NCBI RefSeq assembly: GCF_022234545.1
Contig: NZ_JAIEUI010000005.1
Span: forward strand, 297,168-361,167
DNA: 64,000 nucleotides
Source: Paenibacillus piscarius
Lineage (GTDB): Bacteria > Bacillota > Bacilli > Paenibacillales > Paenibacillaceae
Direction: 5' to 3'
Below are positions 27,613 through 37,119 of the stretch, in pieces. How positions within the stretch are numbered: position 1 is the stretch's first letter; each line of letters opens with the position of its first letter. The notes under the pieces are model-generated. The model had not been told where the DNA came from. It searched no databases and worked only from the letters and a program-made list of their open reading frames with translations. A program made the position numbers and the translations under genes.

Positions 27613-28344
27613 ATGAATTCAGAAAATAATGAAGGATTAGCCAAACTATTTGGAATAAATGACGAGTCACCATTATTATCTTTGGTCGAGGAATCTATAC
27701 CATTTATTGGGAAAGCACTTTCTGTGTACAAAATGAACAGATTTAATAAAAGACTAAAGAGAATAGAAAATAGGCTCTTAAATCTTACATACTCGTTGAG
27801 AGAAAATGAAGATGCCCTTCTCAATTCTGTTTTTCAAAAAATAGTACTCCCAGTTACGTTAAATGATGTGCTTGAGGAGCATGAGGAAGAGAAAATTGAT
27901 CTCATTCTAAATGGAATTGAGTACATCTATAAGAATAAAATTGATAATACAAGTGAGATTCTAATTTACTTCGATGTCTTAAGAGAATTACGTGTTAATG
28001 AGTTAAAAGAGTTATACAAATATACATTACCAGAGGAGAAACCCAAGAAAAGGGAGAAATTTAAGTATAAAAAAATAACTATAGATGAAGATAATGAATT
28101 AAAGAAAAATGGCGCATTCAGGTCCTATATAGAGAACCATTTAGAGAAATTGGATCTAGTAGATTCCACTGCTATTTTGAAGATTAGCATTCTAGAGGAT
28201 TTAACTCAGGAAGATACACGAGATAATTTTTTTAAGACAAGAGCTAAAAAGGGCCTCACTCCATTTGGAAAACATTTTATCGAATTTATTAATTTAGATG
28301 TTAAGATATATTATCAAATGGATGAGGTTCTAGATAAAGGCTAA
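27613..28344 (+). CDS. Hypothetical charged helical protein
   Basis: A 243-residue protein that I do not recognise. It begins with a hydrophobic helix region (LLSLVEESIPFIGKALSVY), followed by a long lysine/glutamate-rich coiled-coil-like segment (KMNRFNKRLKRIENRLLNL) and ends in a small LTPFGKHFIEF motif. The ribosome site is GGAAGG nine bases before the ATG. There is no membrane signature beyond the first helix. The context is defence cargo. Confidence 0.6.
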   Translation: MNSENNEGLAKLFGINDESPLLSLVEESIPFIGKALSVYKMNRFNKRLKRIENRLLNLTYSLRENEDALLNSVFQKIVLPVTLNDVLEEHEEEKIDLILNGIEYIYKNKIDNTSEILIYFDVLRELRVNELKELYKYTLPEEKPKKREKFKYKKITIDEDNELKKNGAFRSYIENHLEKLDLVDSTAILKISILEDLTQEDTRDNFFKTRAKKGLTPFGKHFIEFINLDVKIYYQMDEVLDKG

Positions 28345-28535
28345 ATCGGGATACTGCCGACGGCGCTGAAAGTGGATCCGGGTAAAGGGTAACTTCGTCA
28401 CCCGGGAGCAGCCAGCGCGGGGAAACCTGGAACTGCTCTGAAACATGTATTCATTTGTGAACAGTTTGGTTGCAAATACCAAAAAACTTAGAATAATAGT
28501 AATATAGTTGGGAAAGAAAGGGGAACTAACTTTAA
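28345..28535. other. GC-rich intergenic block
   Basis: A GC-rich piece (GACGGCGCTGAAAGTGG, CACCCGGGAGCAGCC) sits between AT-rich genes, like the other inter-module blocks in this element. No gene was seen. Confidence 0.4.
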
Positions 28536-29884
28536 ATGAGTTACACTCAGAAAGTTGAACTAATTACGGAAGCTCTTGGGGAAACTGAAGACGTTAATGA
28601 CGAACTTCAACGGCAAGCATTCCAACTTTATACAGAACTCGAGCACTTGAGTCTTGCCCCTATCTTTCGAAATACAGGGAACGAGAGGATCTCAGTAGAT
28701 CGTAATGTTGCAGTCAACCCTGAGATTTTCAGCCGGTTTCGAATAGATTTCATCGTAGAATGGACACAGATCGTTGTTCCAATTCTTGAACTACTCGGTG
28801 AGATAGGCAATTTACCGAAGAGCCGACCACATGGAGTTGACTTTCTGACATACATCTCCGCCAATCTTGATGAGTATGTTGAATTTGCCACTAATCGTGT
28901 TCATAGAAGCGTTATTGATGACTCTGCGGCTGTGGAGGTTTCCCTATTATCTGAAGCTATTAAATCATCGTTGGAGGCTTCCTTAAGAGGAAATGCTCAC
29001 TTAGCCTTCTCAAATCTAGACCAGGCTTTGAGTTCGATAGATCATCTACTTGAATCGCTTGGTGCTAATATGGGACAAAGTGGTCCCCAGCATCTGTATA
29101 AAATGCGAACAGGGGGGAACTCGAGTTATAGCGATGGTGAGATGTTTCATATTCCATTTGAAAAACGAGGTTTCGTCAAAACCAATCGCTACAGCATTCC
29201 AGGTCTTCCTTGTGTATATCTCGGAAGTACTCCATTAATTTGTTGGGAAGAGCTCGGTCGTCCAGATCTTAACAATGTCCAAACCGCTGTTTTTGTCCCA
29301 AATCGAGATATACGATTCATCGATCTTAGTATTTCTCCTGCATTTGTTCGTAGTTATATCCAAAGCTTCTTCACTAAGACCTATGGCGTTGTCCAGAGGG
29401 TAGGTCTCAACTTCTTTCAACAATCAGAAAATATATTCACCTCTGGCCTTTAATCTTTGCTTGCTCCATTCGTGTTTTACATTCAAATGATGCATTTAAG
29501 CCTGAGTATATTATTCCTCAAATGCTCTTGGAGTGGGTTAGGAGCAATGATTATGACGGGATCGCTTACTTTTCGACGAGAATAGAGAATTACAGTCGGA
29601 GTAATAACTGGGTTTACGCCAATTATGCGTTTCCAGTTCAGAGCTTGGGAACTGAAGGGCACTGTAACGTATTAAGATCTAAATTCCAATTCATATCAAA
29701 AGCAATACCTTGGCAAATGTACCGTGTATATCGTGACTCACATTCAGCATATACAATGCCTTATGAAAGTGGCTATACTACTTATCTCGATCTGTATGAG
29801 GGTGTACCTATAAGTTATGCGGAAACTGACTTCGGCCGACTTCAAGAGTTTTTTGATAGGACTGTGTTAAAAGGAATAGGATAA
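28536..29884 (+). pseudogene. Second RES-domain gene, split by one frameshift
   Basis: The first frame (28536-29453) encodes a helical N-terminus and the RES core: FHIPFEKRGFVKTNRYSIPG, LPCVYLGSTPLICWEELGRP with the conserved Glu. It stops at 29453. Reading one frame over from about 29432 continues HLWPLIFACSIRVLHSNDAF, then YIIPQMLLEWVRSNDYDGIAY to a stop at 29884, which is the expected RES C-terminus. A single-base change near 29428-29433 in an AT-rich run explains the break. The joined protein would be about 449 residues. It is unrelated in detail to the RES protein at 21288. A perfect terminator follows at 29888. Confidence 0.78.
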
Positions 29885-29887
29885 CGA

Positions 29888-29923
29888 AAAACGGTTCCGG
29901 ATTATCTCCGGAACCGTTTTTTA
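29888..29923 (+). terminator. Strong intrinsic terminator
   Basis: AAAACGGTTCCGGA pairs perfectly with TCCGGAACCGTTTT (29907-29920) around a 5-base loop and continues into T residues. Confidence 0.9.
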
Positions 29924-30197
29924 TGCCTGAAATTAGTTGCTAAAGTTCAGCATCTTCAATGACTACTCCAGCATGGTTAACTACTTCAGCGCGTGTGGCT
30001 TGTTTTGAAGGAGCATGGCGTTTGTTTATCATCCAAATATGAAATGATGGTTAAAGTCAACAGCCAACGGCGCTATGCATTGCCGCATCGGGAAGGCCCA
30101 GGCTAGAATGAGCTTTATAATAAACTAACCAGTGTGGAGCGCTGCAACTTTCGGCGCCAGCAGTATGGCAGATAGCTACCACCGCAGTGTGATATCC

Positions 30198-30810
30198 AGC
30201 TGCCGTAGCATCGTGCACCTGTTTGCTCCCCGGATGAAATGTTGCAGCTCCACGTACTTGATTGCTCGGATAAAGCAAGGCAAGCGATCCCCGCGGCTCG
30301 GATGGCCAGCTGCTGCAGCTCCGCAATATTCTTACTTCCTGACAAAGCCGGGCGGAACATTCCGCGTCGGCGCGGTCAGCCGCTGGAGCTCCGTGCACCA
30401 TATTGCTTTCCTGACCAAGCCGGCGGAACGTTATGGCCAGCGTGACCAGCTGCTGCACCACACGTCTGCTTACTCTCGAAATAAGTCGGGCGGAGCCTCC
30501 CGCGCCGGCGCGGCTAGTTGCTGCAACTCCGCACACCTAATTGCCTCCGGTCAGAGCCGGGCGGACGAAAGCGGCGGCACTACGTGGCCAATTGCCGCAG
30601 CTCTGCACACCCGGTTGATTTCAGACAAAGCCAGGCGGACGAAACGGACCGGCATGGTATGACCGGGTGCTGCAGCTCCGCGACCAGATTCTTCCGGACA
30701 AAGACGGGCGGACGAACCGTGCCGGGATAACAAATCCAGCTGCTGCAGCTCTGCACATCTGGTACTTCCGGATTAAACTGGGGGCGACCCGTGCCGGCTC
30801 AGCATGAGCA
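30198..30810. repeat. Imperfect GC-rich tandem array, about 67-75-bp units
   Basis: Units start at about 30198, 30241, 30308, 30378, 30448, 30515, 30590, 30664 and 30738. Each begins with AGCTGCTGCAGCTCCGC or a close variant and carries an AAGCCGGGCGGA-like element near its middle. GC content is far above the flanking genes. Frames are open on both strands because of the repetition, but there is no ribosome site and the frames conflict, so I do not call a gene. Flanking 29924-30197 and 30811-31168 hold no gene that I can see. Confidence 0.85.
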
Positions 30811-31168
30811 GTTAGCGTACCGGGAGCAAACGGAAGAATGATTCAAAGAGAACTGAATAGCTCCCGCCGATTTGAAGCCATAAATAATTCTGTATTCGTG
30901 AGAGCCCGGATGTTCCGGCAATCGATCTCTCCACGCCTCAATGCATAGAGAATTAGGAGCCTCCGCTGCATATTAACCCAGAGCCAGCCTCAGTCGGCAG
31001 TATGCCGATTGCAAGCCCGTTGCATCCGATTCACACATGAAATCGACAGGTATGGTATTCTCAATTAATATAAGCCACCATCTATCAGGAATAAGAAATG
31101 ATATCTTGTTCTTAGATCACTTAGGCTTAGATTGGAAAGTCAAATAAATCAATCAAGTGTGGTAAGCT

Positions 31169-31340
31169 ATGAATCCATATGTTCTCGATAGCTCCGTGGG
31201 TATATTCGCTTGAATATAATGATCGTACTTGGAAAAACCAAGCTGACTATTTAGACAATGCCAAGCTCGATTTCATTAGTGAAGCAGATCCAGACATCGA
31301 AAGTACCGAGTTGTTTTATCGTTACGACGAGTACATGTAA
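31169..31340 (+). pseudogene. N-terminal fragment of an interrupted gene
   Basis: MNPYVLDSS from the ATG at 31169, then one frame over PWVYSLEYNDRTWKNQADYL through ELFYRYDEYM to a stop at 31340. The text reads as real protein, and the coding-like sequence resumes after the inverted-repeat element at 31455 in the frame of the 31509 gene. Both parts probably derive from one gene of about 340 codons that the element interrupted. Confidence 0.45.
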
Positions 31341-31348
31341 CCCTCATC

Positions 31349-31454
31349 AGTCTACAACTTTATTTTCCCAGTCTATCCTGAAATAACTTTATTTCATCAT
31401 CTGATGGTGCCGCGTTAGCGGCATGGGAGTCTAATACTTTATTTTCTTCTGACA
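31349..31454 (-). repeat. 79-bp inverted-repeat element, copy A
   Basis: Positions 31369-31447 are the reverse complement of 37041-37119 with a single mismatch. The copy contains AAATAAAGT-NN-TAGACT motifs and a perfect TGCCGC-TAAC-GCGGCA palindrome. Its right edge, read on the minus strand, is TGTCAGAAGAAAATAAAGT, similar to the edge of copy B. It looks like a solo end of a transposon or a miniature element. Confidence 0.8.
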
Positions 31455-31508
31455 ACGACATACGATATTGTCCTACAATCCATAGAACAGCTCCACCGTG
31501 TTTTCGAG

Positions 31509-32345
31509 ATGGAATACCCGCTAAAGAAGGACGATTCGGTATTTAATGCAACAGTTCCGGATGATGTATATTTCGCGCAGATCCGGGCATGCTTCGGGGC
31601 GCATCCGGTCGACTTAAGGAGTTATGATGGAACGAAAAGTACGGATCAGTACTTCGCTTCTTGGTCTAGCGATATCAGCAATTTCAGTGTTAACGGAGAT
31701 TATTCGGTTTATCTCTACAGCAACAATCCCGATGTGGCCCAACCTATTCGCTTCTCGATAAACTTCACCAAAATTCATGAGTTTACGGTTAAACGATATT
31801 CTCTCTTAACGAATGTAATCAGCGTTATTGAGAAAAATAATGATATTTTTATCGAGGAGCAACGGCAGCGGGAGATCGTGCGCACTTCCGATATTGTCGA
31901 GCAGCTCCAAATTCTCTTGAGGGAGAACAGCACTCGAGTTCGTGAGGGTGATGGGTATCATCATGATATCCAGACGCTGATCAAGCTATTTACTGCTCCG
32001 CAGGATTTCCCTGAGCAGGAACGGCAAGAAGTAGCGCAATACCTGAATTCACTGCATGTATTGGTCGATGAGCTATACGAAGCGTTTCAGAGCATGACTT
32101 TTGGAGAAGATGGTATGGCTCATGGATACCTCCTGCATTCGAAATCCCCTAAGTTCAACGAACTACATTACGATCTGGAGAAAATGTTCGAGTACCTGTA
32201 CAATCCATATTTCAGGGCTGAACGAGTCAATTATCATCTCCAACGTCTTATCAGTGAAGGGGTTCTACCGCCTTACGTTAGTCTGCAAACAGACAAGCTC
32301 AACCTTCAGCTCATGCTCTTGGCCAGGCTTACCAAGGGGAGCTAG
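31509..32345 (+). CDS. Hypothetical protein, probably 5'-truncated
   Basis: A 278-residue frame of unknown function. No ribosome site precedes the ATG, and the same frame is coding-like upstream to 31455 (TYDIVLQSIEQLHRVFE), directly at the edge of the inverted-repeat element. The annotated start is therefore probably internal. The middle shows beta-type sequence (NGDYSVYLYSNNPD), the C-terminal half is helical (IVEQLQILLRE, LHVLVDELYEAF). Together with 32424-32816 it forms a two-gene unit of unknown role. Confidence 0.55.
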   Translation: MEYPLKKDDSVFNATVPDDVYFAQIRACFGAHPVDLRSYDGTKSTDQYFASWSSDISNFSVNGDYSVYLYSNNPDVAQPIRFSINFTKIHEFTVKRYSLLTNVISVIEKNNDIFIEEQRQREIVRTSDIVEQLQILLRENSTRVREGDGYHHDIQTLIKLFTAPQDFPEQERQEVAQYLNSLHVLVDELYEAFQSMTFGEDGMAHGYLLHSKSPKFNELHYDLEKMFEYLYNPYFRAERVNYHLQRLISEGVLPPYVSLQTDKLNLQLMLLARLTKGS

Positions 32346-32423
32346 TTAGCTCTCCTTGCTTGTCCATATTCCCACTTAATGGTATGGTATGTGATATGGA
32401 TTTAATAAGGGAGGAGGAGTACT

Positions 32424-32816
32424 TTGGGGAAAATAACTCCTGAGGTCAGAGCGATACTTGAGAAGTACCAATATGATCGAAACCTGCGTAAATACTCGGA
32501 TCAGCACTTCTTCAACGATCATAGAATCTTTGGTGGAGTGAACTCTAACGGAGACGTTGAGCGAGCTAAAGCGGGTATCTACAACAGATTTGATCAATAC
32601 AAGAAGGTTTATCCCCTTGTTCAAGATGATATTGAGGATTTGGAAAGAGCGGTTGCACAGTTCGAAATTGCAGTTAGAAAGGTCATTCAGAATTTTGATA
32701 ACCCTAATATCAACTTTAACTTTACCGCTGAAGAGCTTCAGGGGTTGATCGACTCAGTTTTTGAATGCCAAGACAAAGTGAATGAAGTAGCTGTCAGGAA
32801 AGCAATGCAGGACTAA
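32424..32816 (+). CDS. Small helical hypothetical protein
   Basis: A 130-residue, probably all-helical protein starting at TTG, with a GGGAGGAGGAG site six bases upstream that decides the start. The C-terminal half has heptad-like leucine/valine spacing (DDIEDLERAVAQFEIAVRKV). It lies 78 bp after the preceding gene on the same strand and is followed by a hairpin at 32952. No family was recognised; small size and pairing suggest an accessory or immunity-type partner, which is only a guess. Confidence 0.6.
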   Translation: MGKITPEVRAILEKYQYDRNLRKYSDQHFFNDHRIFGGVNSNGDVERAKAGIYNRFDQYKKVYPLVQDDIEDLERAVAQFEIAVRKVIQNFDNPNINFNFTAEELQGLIDSVFECQDKVNEVAVRKAMQD

Positions 32817-32951
32817 TACAATACGGCAACACCCAAACTTATCGTTGGGGGATTATACGGTTTCTTACTTATACGATAATGTGTTTCATTAACGCCTAAT
32901 AAAACGGAAACTAAATTTCGAGTGCCACTTAGAATCCACACTTATGTGTAA

Positions 32952-32978
32952 AAACCGTCAGTTCCCCAATGGCGGTTT
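32952..32978 (+). terminator. Probable intrinsic terminator
   Basis: AAACCGTCA (32952-32960) pairs with TGGCGGTTT (32970-32978), one mismatch, followed by ATTTTA. Confidence 0.6.
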
Positions 32979-33478
32979 ATTTTACGTCTGTTTTAATAAG
33001 TTCATTGCCGATAAAGTCCAGTAGGCTGTAGGCTCTTACGACCATAGTCAGAAGAAAATATAGTATTGGATTTGGTGTGGTGATTGATGGATGATTACGA
33101 CTGCCAGCTGCTTCGTGAAGCTTTAGCTTGTGCTCCTGGTTCTCTCCAGAAACGCCGGGCAGCGAACGGCAGACGATTGCAGCGATCATCTGCTGCGCAA
33201 GCTTTAGTATAATACTTTATTCTCTTTTTACATATAGCTGTATTTTTTTGTAGATGATATTACTTTTGAATTATTAGAGTCCTAATTCCTAATAATTTCA
33301 AGAAATATCTTATAACCATTTTATCGCGACAAGGATTTTTATACACTGCTAGACGGCTGGTAAGAGTTGCGCAGCTAATGCGCGAGATGGCCAGACTCTC
33401 GCGGATTTGTAGCAGTAGCCCGGGGTGCTGGTTAGAGTGAAGATAGGACTCCGGGCGTACGCATTCCTGATTGTTCTT

Positions 33479-34195
33479 CAGCACACCAGCTACCTGCAGC
33501 TGCCGGGCGCTGCCAGGAAGACACGCCGCCAGCGCGCGAACGGCTTGGTTCTTCCGGTTCTGCCACCGGCCCCGGAATCCACCGGTGCCGAACGGACCTA
33601 CACTCCTGGCTGGTTGCACTTCAGTCACCGGCTACCTGCAGCTGCTGAACGCTGCCCGGGAGATATGGTGCCTTCGCGCGACAAGGCTTGGTTCTTCCCA
33701 ATCTTCAGCACCGGAGCGGAAACACGTCGGTGCCGGGCGGACTGCAGCATTACTAGTTGGTTATACTTCAGTTGCCGACCACATGCAGCTGCTAGACACT
33801 GCCGGGGAGACACACTGCCTTGGCGCGACAAGGCTTGGCTTGGTTCTTCCCAATCTGCAGCACTGGTATGGGAACGGAATTTCGTGTTGTTCATCAGCTC
33901 ACCAGCTTGAAGCTGCTGGGTGCTGCTCGGGAGGTACGCCGCCGTCGCTCCCACAGCTAGGTTCTTCCGGTTCTCCAGCGCTAGCATGGGAATCCGCTAG
34001 TGCCAGACTGCAGCGTTCGGGTTGAACTTCAGCTCGCCGGCTACCTCCAGCTGCTGGATGCTGCGCTGAAGACACTCCGCCATTGCTCGCCCTAGCTGGT
34101 TTAGTCCGAATCTGCAGCGTTGGTCCAGGAACCCGCCGGTGGCCTACCGCAGTGTTGGAGTTGATCATCAGCTCACCGGCTACCTGCAGCTGTTT
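33479..34195. repeat. Second GC-rich tandem array, about 126-147-bp units
   Basis: Repeat anchors resembling TCAGCTCACCGGCTACC followed by TGCAGCTGCTG start at about 33479, 33621, 33768, 33894, 34028 and 34168. Between them recur GGCTTGGTTCTTCC and CTGCAGC-type words. The last unit is cut off at CTGCAGCTGTTTTTTT. Frames on both strands stay open but contradict each other and lack ribosome sites. The unit differs in length from the 30.2-kb array but shares the CTGCAGCTG core. A related solitary block lies at 33090-33185. Confidence 0.82.
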
Positions 34196-34383
34196 TTTTG
34201 GTCAGGCACACAGGTATGTACGATTTGAATTTTCATTCTCCAAATTCCCGGACTCAGGAATCTATCCGATTATTGAAGAGTTTATGCAGATGTTTTGCGA
34301 TTTCATCTTTAGATATTTCAGATTGGTCGCTTCCGCTTAGATAAGGTGCTAGAGAGAGTGATAAAATAAAGGAGTGGTTAATT

Positions 34384-35004
34384 GTGGGAAACAAAATGGA
34401 ATTTGTGTACACTGAAGTACATGTATATCAATGTGCATGTGGCAAAGGGAATTATAGCATTAATTGGCATACCTACCGTGATGACTACTTTAATGAAGAT
34501 ACTAGAAAAATTACAGTTATAAACTGTCCGGATTGTATTCAAACTTACAATGTTAGTGGGTTATCTTTAACCCATAAAGTAAACAGTCAGAATAGTGGTA
34601 AAGCGGCTGTTGAAATGGATGGTCTATGCAAAACCATGGTAGTTCACGCTTTAAAGCGTTACAAAGTAGAAATGTTTAATTACGTATCGAATATTCCTGT
34701 GGCTCGTTGGCATAGACTCTGGAAAATCGGTAGCCCAACACTGCCTACTTTTAGGAAGAATTTAAAACGGGATGGAGCTGAATCAACATTTAAATACAAT
34801 CTTTCTTATGGTCCATCAGCTATAGAACGAATATTAGACACTTTGAAAGAAATGGAAATTCATGATGACCAGTTATTGAATTGGGAAAATGAATTAAATT
34901 TGTTGAAAAAGGAAAAGAGAGATGCCATTAAGTTTGAAACAGATCATCTCTTTACGGGAAAACTGTTGAAGGAATACAAAACATATGAAGGACCGCAATA
35001 TTAA
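34384..35004 (+). CDS. Hypothetical protein with zinc-ribbon-like cysteines
   Basis: A 206-residue protein starting at GTG with a GGAG site upstream. Cysteine pairs CACG (residues about 17-20) and CPDC about 30 residues later could form a zinc ribbon. The C-terminal half is helical and charged (LLNWENELNLLKKEKRDAI). It is the first of four closely spaced genes (34384-36388) that may form one operon. The family is not recognised. Confidence 0.6.
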   Translation: MGNKMEFVYTEVHVYQCACGKGNYSINWHTYRDDYFNEDTRKITVINCPDCIQTYNVSGLSLTHKVNSQNSGKAAVEMDGLCKTMVVHALKRYKVEMFNYVSNIPVARWHRLWKIGSPTLPTFRKNLKRDGAESTFKYNLSYGPSAIERILDTLKEMEIHDDQLLNWENELNLLKKEKRDAIKFETDHLFTGKLLKEYKTYEGPQY

Positions 35005-35080
35005 TTATAGATAAGTTGGCCAAGAACACCAGATAAAAAATGGATTGAATGGTTTACCTAAACTGAGAGGAGATAATTGA

Positions 35081-35476
35081 ATGAAAGAAAATGAAATTTT
35101 CGAAATATTGGGGATTGATAAAGATAAGCCTGTAAATATTATTTCAAGACGTGATTTTGAAGGTGATAATAGATTGACAATAGTAATCCAAAGTAATGGA
35201 GCTGTAGACTCCATAGAGCAGACCGTAAGTTCTGCACGTTTACTTATTGATACTATTTTCAACAAAACTTCCAAGGAAGATGACGATACAGTTCAATTAA
35301 AAGCTGTAATATCTCTTCTGGATCACATAGGAGCTTGTATCCGATCTAATTTGCCTTATAAGTTCAATGGAATGAACATTGAGATGGTGAAAGAATACAT
35401 CGATTGGTTTATGAGAGACAACCTTCATAACTCGATGGAGTTTAATAATATTCTTGATCGGAAAAGCGAAACCTAA
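35081..35476 (+). CDS. Hypothetical protein, 131 residues
   Basis: A small acidic protein (MKENEIFEILGIDKDKPVNI) with a GAGAGGAG site ten bases before ATG. It contains an N-terminal beta segment (LTIVIQSNGAVDS) and two C-terminal helices. It is the second gene in the 34384-36388 cluster. No motif was identified. Confidence 0.6.
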   Translation: MKENEIFEILGIDKDKPVNIISRRDFEGDNRLTIVIQSNGAVDSIEQTVSSARLLIDTIFNKTSKEDDDTVQLKAVISLLDHIGACIRSNLPYKFNGMNIEMVKEYIDWFMRDNLHNSMEFNNILDRKSET

Positions 35477-35533
35477 ATAGAAACTGATAGTTAAATGAAG
35501 ACCATTAAATCTTAGTAAAGAGGAGAAACTCAT

Positions 35534-36157
35534 ATGGATGCAATTGAAATAATGCTAAAAGCCTTAGATCCGGGATCACTGCAGAGACTAGCTTGCGATA
35601 TGCTTCCTCTTCTACATACAGACTGGAAGGGAATAAATAAAAGTGGAGGAGTAGAAGGCACAAACAAAACAAGAAAGGGTACACCCGATGCTTGGTGTCA
35701 TAGGGAGGATGGTACATTAGTTTATATTCAGGCAACAGGGGACCCGAGTAAAGGGAAAATCCTAAATGATTTAGAAAAAAGTTTGAAACACTTAAAGAGC
35801 CAGAATATGAATGCTGGAGCATTGTGTATAGCTTTTCTGAACTTTGATCCCCAGAATGCTGAAATTGAAGAGTGCAAGGCGAAATCTAAGGAGTATGAAT
35901 GCGAGTTCAAGTTTTATTCAAACACTGAGATTTCAAAATTACTTCAAAAGAAATTTCCAGAATTACTCAAAAATTATCTTCCTATGCACTCTTTTGACGT
36001 AAAGAAAGTAAAAGAAGAAATCTGCAGTGAAGTATCGACATTGAAGGGAAATTATCAGGAATTATATAGCTATTTTTCTGGCTACACTTCAAAAGATGTT
36101 TTCATGCGGCCAGTTATGAAAGAATTCAATAATTCGATGCTTATATATTTGAATTAG
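35534..36157 (+). CDS. PD-(D/E)XK-like nuclease-fold protein
   Basis: A 207-residue protein with AGAGGAG ten bases upstream. The arrangement LACDMLPLLH, then TRKGTPDAWCHREDGTLVYIQAT fits the restriction-endonuclease fold: an acidic residue after GTP, followed by a strand ending Q-A-T where a classical enzyme has E-x-K. Similar GTPDA...T variants occur in N-terminal domains of defence ATPases. Here the domain is free-standing, and the lysine replacement leaves activity uncertain. The next gene starts on the base after its stop, so the two are probably coupled. Confidence 0.6.
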   Translation: MDAIEIMLKALDPGSLQRLACDMLPLLHTDWKGINKSGGVEGTNKTRKGTPDAWCHREDGTLVYIQATGDPSKGKILNDLEKSLKHLKSQNMNAGALCIAFLNFDPQNAEIEECKAKSKEYECEFKFYSNTEISKLLQKKFPELLKNYLPMHSFDVKKVKEEICSEVSTLKGNYQELYSYFSGYTSKDVFMRPVMKEFNNSMLIYLN

Positions 36158-36388
36158 ATGAATCGAACATTTTCGATTTTGACTACTATTAAGGATAAAA
36201 ATTACTCACTGCTTTTAGATAATAATGTTCTTAAAGATATTGAAAAAATAATCAATAACAAAATGCCATTTAACGGGGATGTTACCGATATACCGGATGT
36301 ATATGAATTTATTACTGACGAAACAATGCACAAGAAAAGAATAAAAGAGTTTGATAAGTTGTTGAAAAAATTACTCAATCTAAAATGA
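36158..36388 (+). CDS. Small hypothetical protein coupled to the nuclease-like gene
   Basis: A 76-residue protein whose ATG immediately follows the stop of the preceding gene with no spacer, implying translational coupling. It is lysine-rich at the C-terminus (KRIKEFDKLLKKLLNLK). It could be the C-terminal piece of a formerly longer fusion or a small partner protein. Confidence 0.5.
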   Translation: MNRTFSILTTIKDKNYSLLLDNNVLKDIEKIINNKMPFNGDVTDIPDVYEFITDETMHKKRIKEFDKLLKKLLNLK

Positions 36389-36971
36389 TGGGGTGGTGCT
36401 GCTCGGGTTATGAGTAGATAGGATTAAAAAGCTGACCGTTGAATTAAATTATAACGGTAGGCACATTAATTTGCATCGAAAGAAGCAGGAGAAGGAACAG
36501 AAACTACAATCAATTCATCCTGATAGGTTCAATACCCGCTCTCGGTGGCAGTGATTTGTTACCAGCCAAGATAGGTAGGAATTTCACAGTATTTCTGTTC
36601 AGTTGTTTGGCGACCTCTCCTGATATTCTCGAAAAAAGATCTTTTGGTAAATAATATTGTCACCCCGCTCATCCGGAATAATTCGGATGTTATGCCGCTT
36701 TATTTCCCTCTGTACCGTTCTTGCGCTGAACACCGGCTGGTCGCCTCAGCGCAGCCGTCTTGCAGGCGACCGGGCGCCAGCCTGCGCAAGGAAACCAAGA
36801 AGGACGCTGGGAGTATGGTGGCGGCCAGCTGGCCGCTGCTTGGGCGGGCCATACGGTCCGCCTCGTTTTGCATCGGGAGCGAGCAGTCACCGTGGCGGTT
36901 TTCGCCGGACCGAGCCGGACATTCCAGGCAGTGGCGGCCACAGTACCGTTCTTCCGCTAATCTTCGTTCGG
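36389..36971. other. 583-bp gene-free stretch with GC-rich block
   Basis: The part 36690-36960 is strongly GC-rich (GCGCAGCCGTCTTGCAGG, GTGGCGGCCAGCTGGCC) with open frames on both strands but no ribosome site. ACCGTTCTTGCGCTGA near 36715 and ACCGTTCTTCCGCTAA near 36947 are near-identical boundaries of the block, suggesting an inserted repeat. Confidence 0.45.
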
Positions 36972-37119
36972 TGTCAAAAGAAAATAAAGTTCTAGACTGA
37001 AAAATAAAGTGTTAGACTAAGCAAATAAAGTTCTAGACTGAGAAAATAAAGTATTAGACTCCCATGCCGCTAACGTGGCACCATCAGATGATGAAATAAA
37101 GTTATTTCAGGATAGACTG
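36972..37119 (+). repeat. Inverted-repeat element, copy B, with four 20-21-bp motif repeats
   Basis: It begins TGTCAAAAGAAAATAAAGT. AAATAAAGT-NN-TAGACT recurs at 36982, 37002, 37023 and 37044, spaced 20-21 bp, as expected for transposase binding sites at a transposon end. Positions 37041-37119 match copy A (31369-31447) in reverse with one mismatch. Confidence 0.82.

Noticed and set aside
30057..30736. Several overlapping open frames in the GC-rich array
   Set aside because: Frames are open on both strands because of the repeats, lack ribosome sites and encode no recognisable domain.
33260..34340. Long open frames in the second array, on both strands
   Set aside because: Same reason: repeat-driven openness and contradictory frames.
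36644..37000. Three overlapping GC-rich frames of 66-118 residues
   Set aside because: No start signals and low-complexity Arg/Ala/Gly translation; probably a repeat block.
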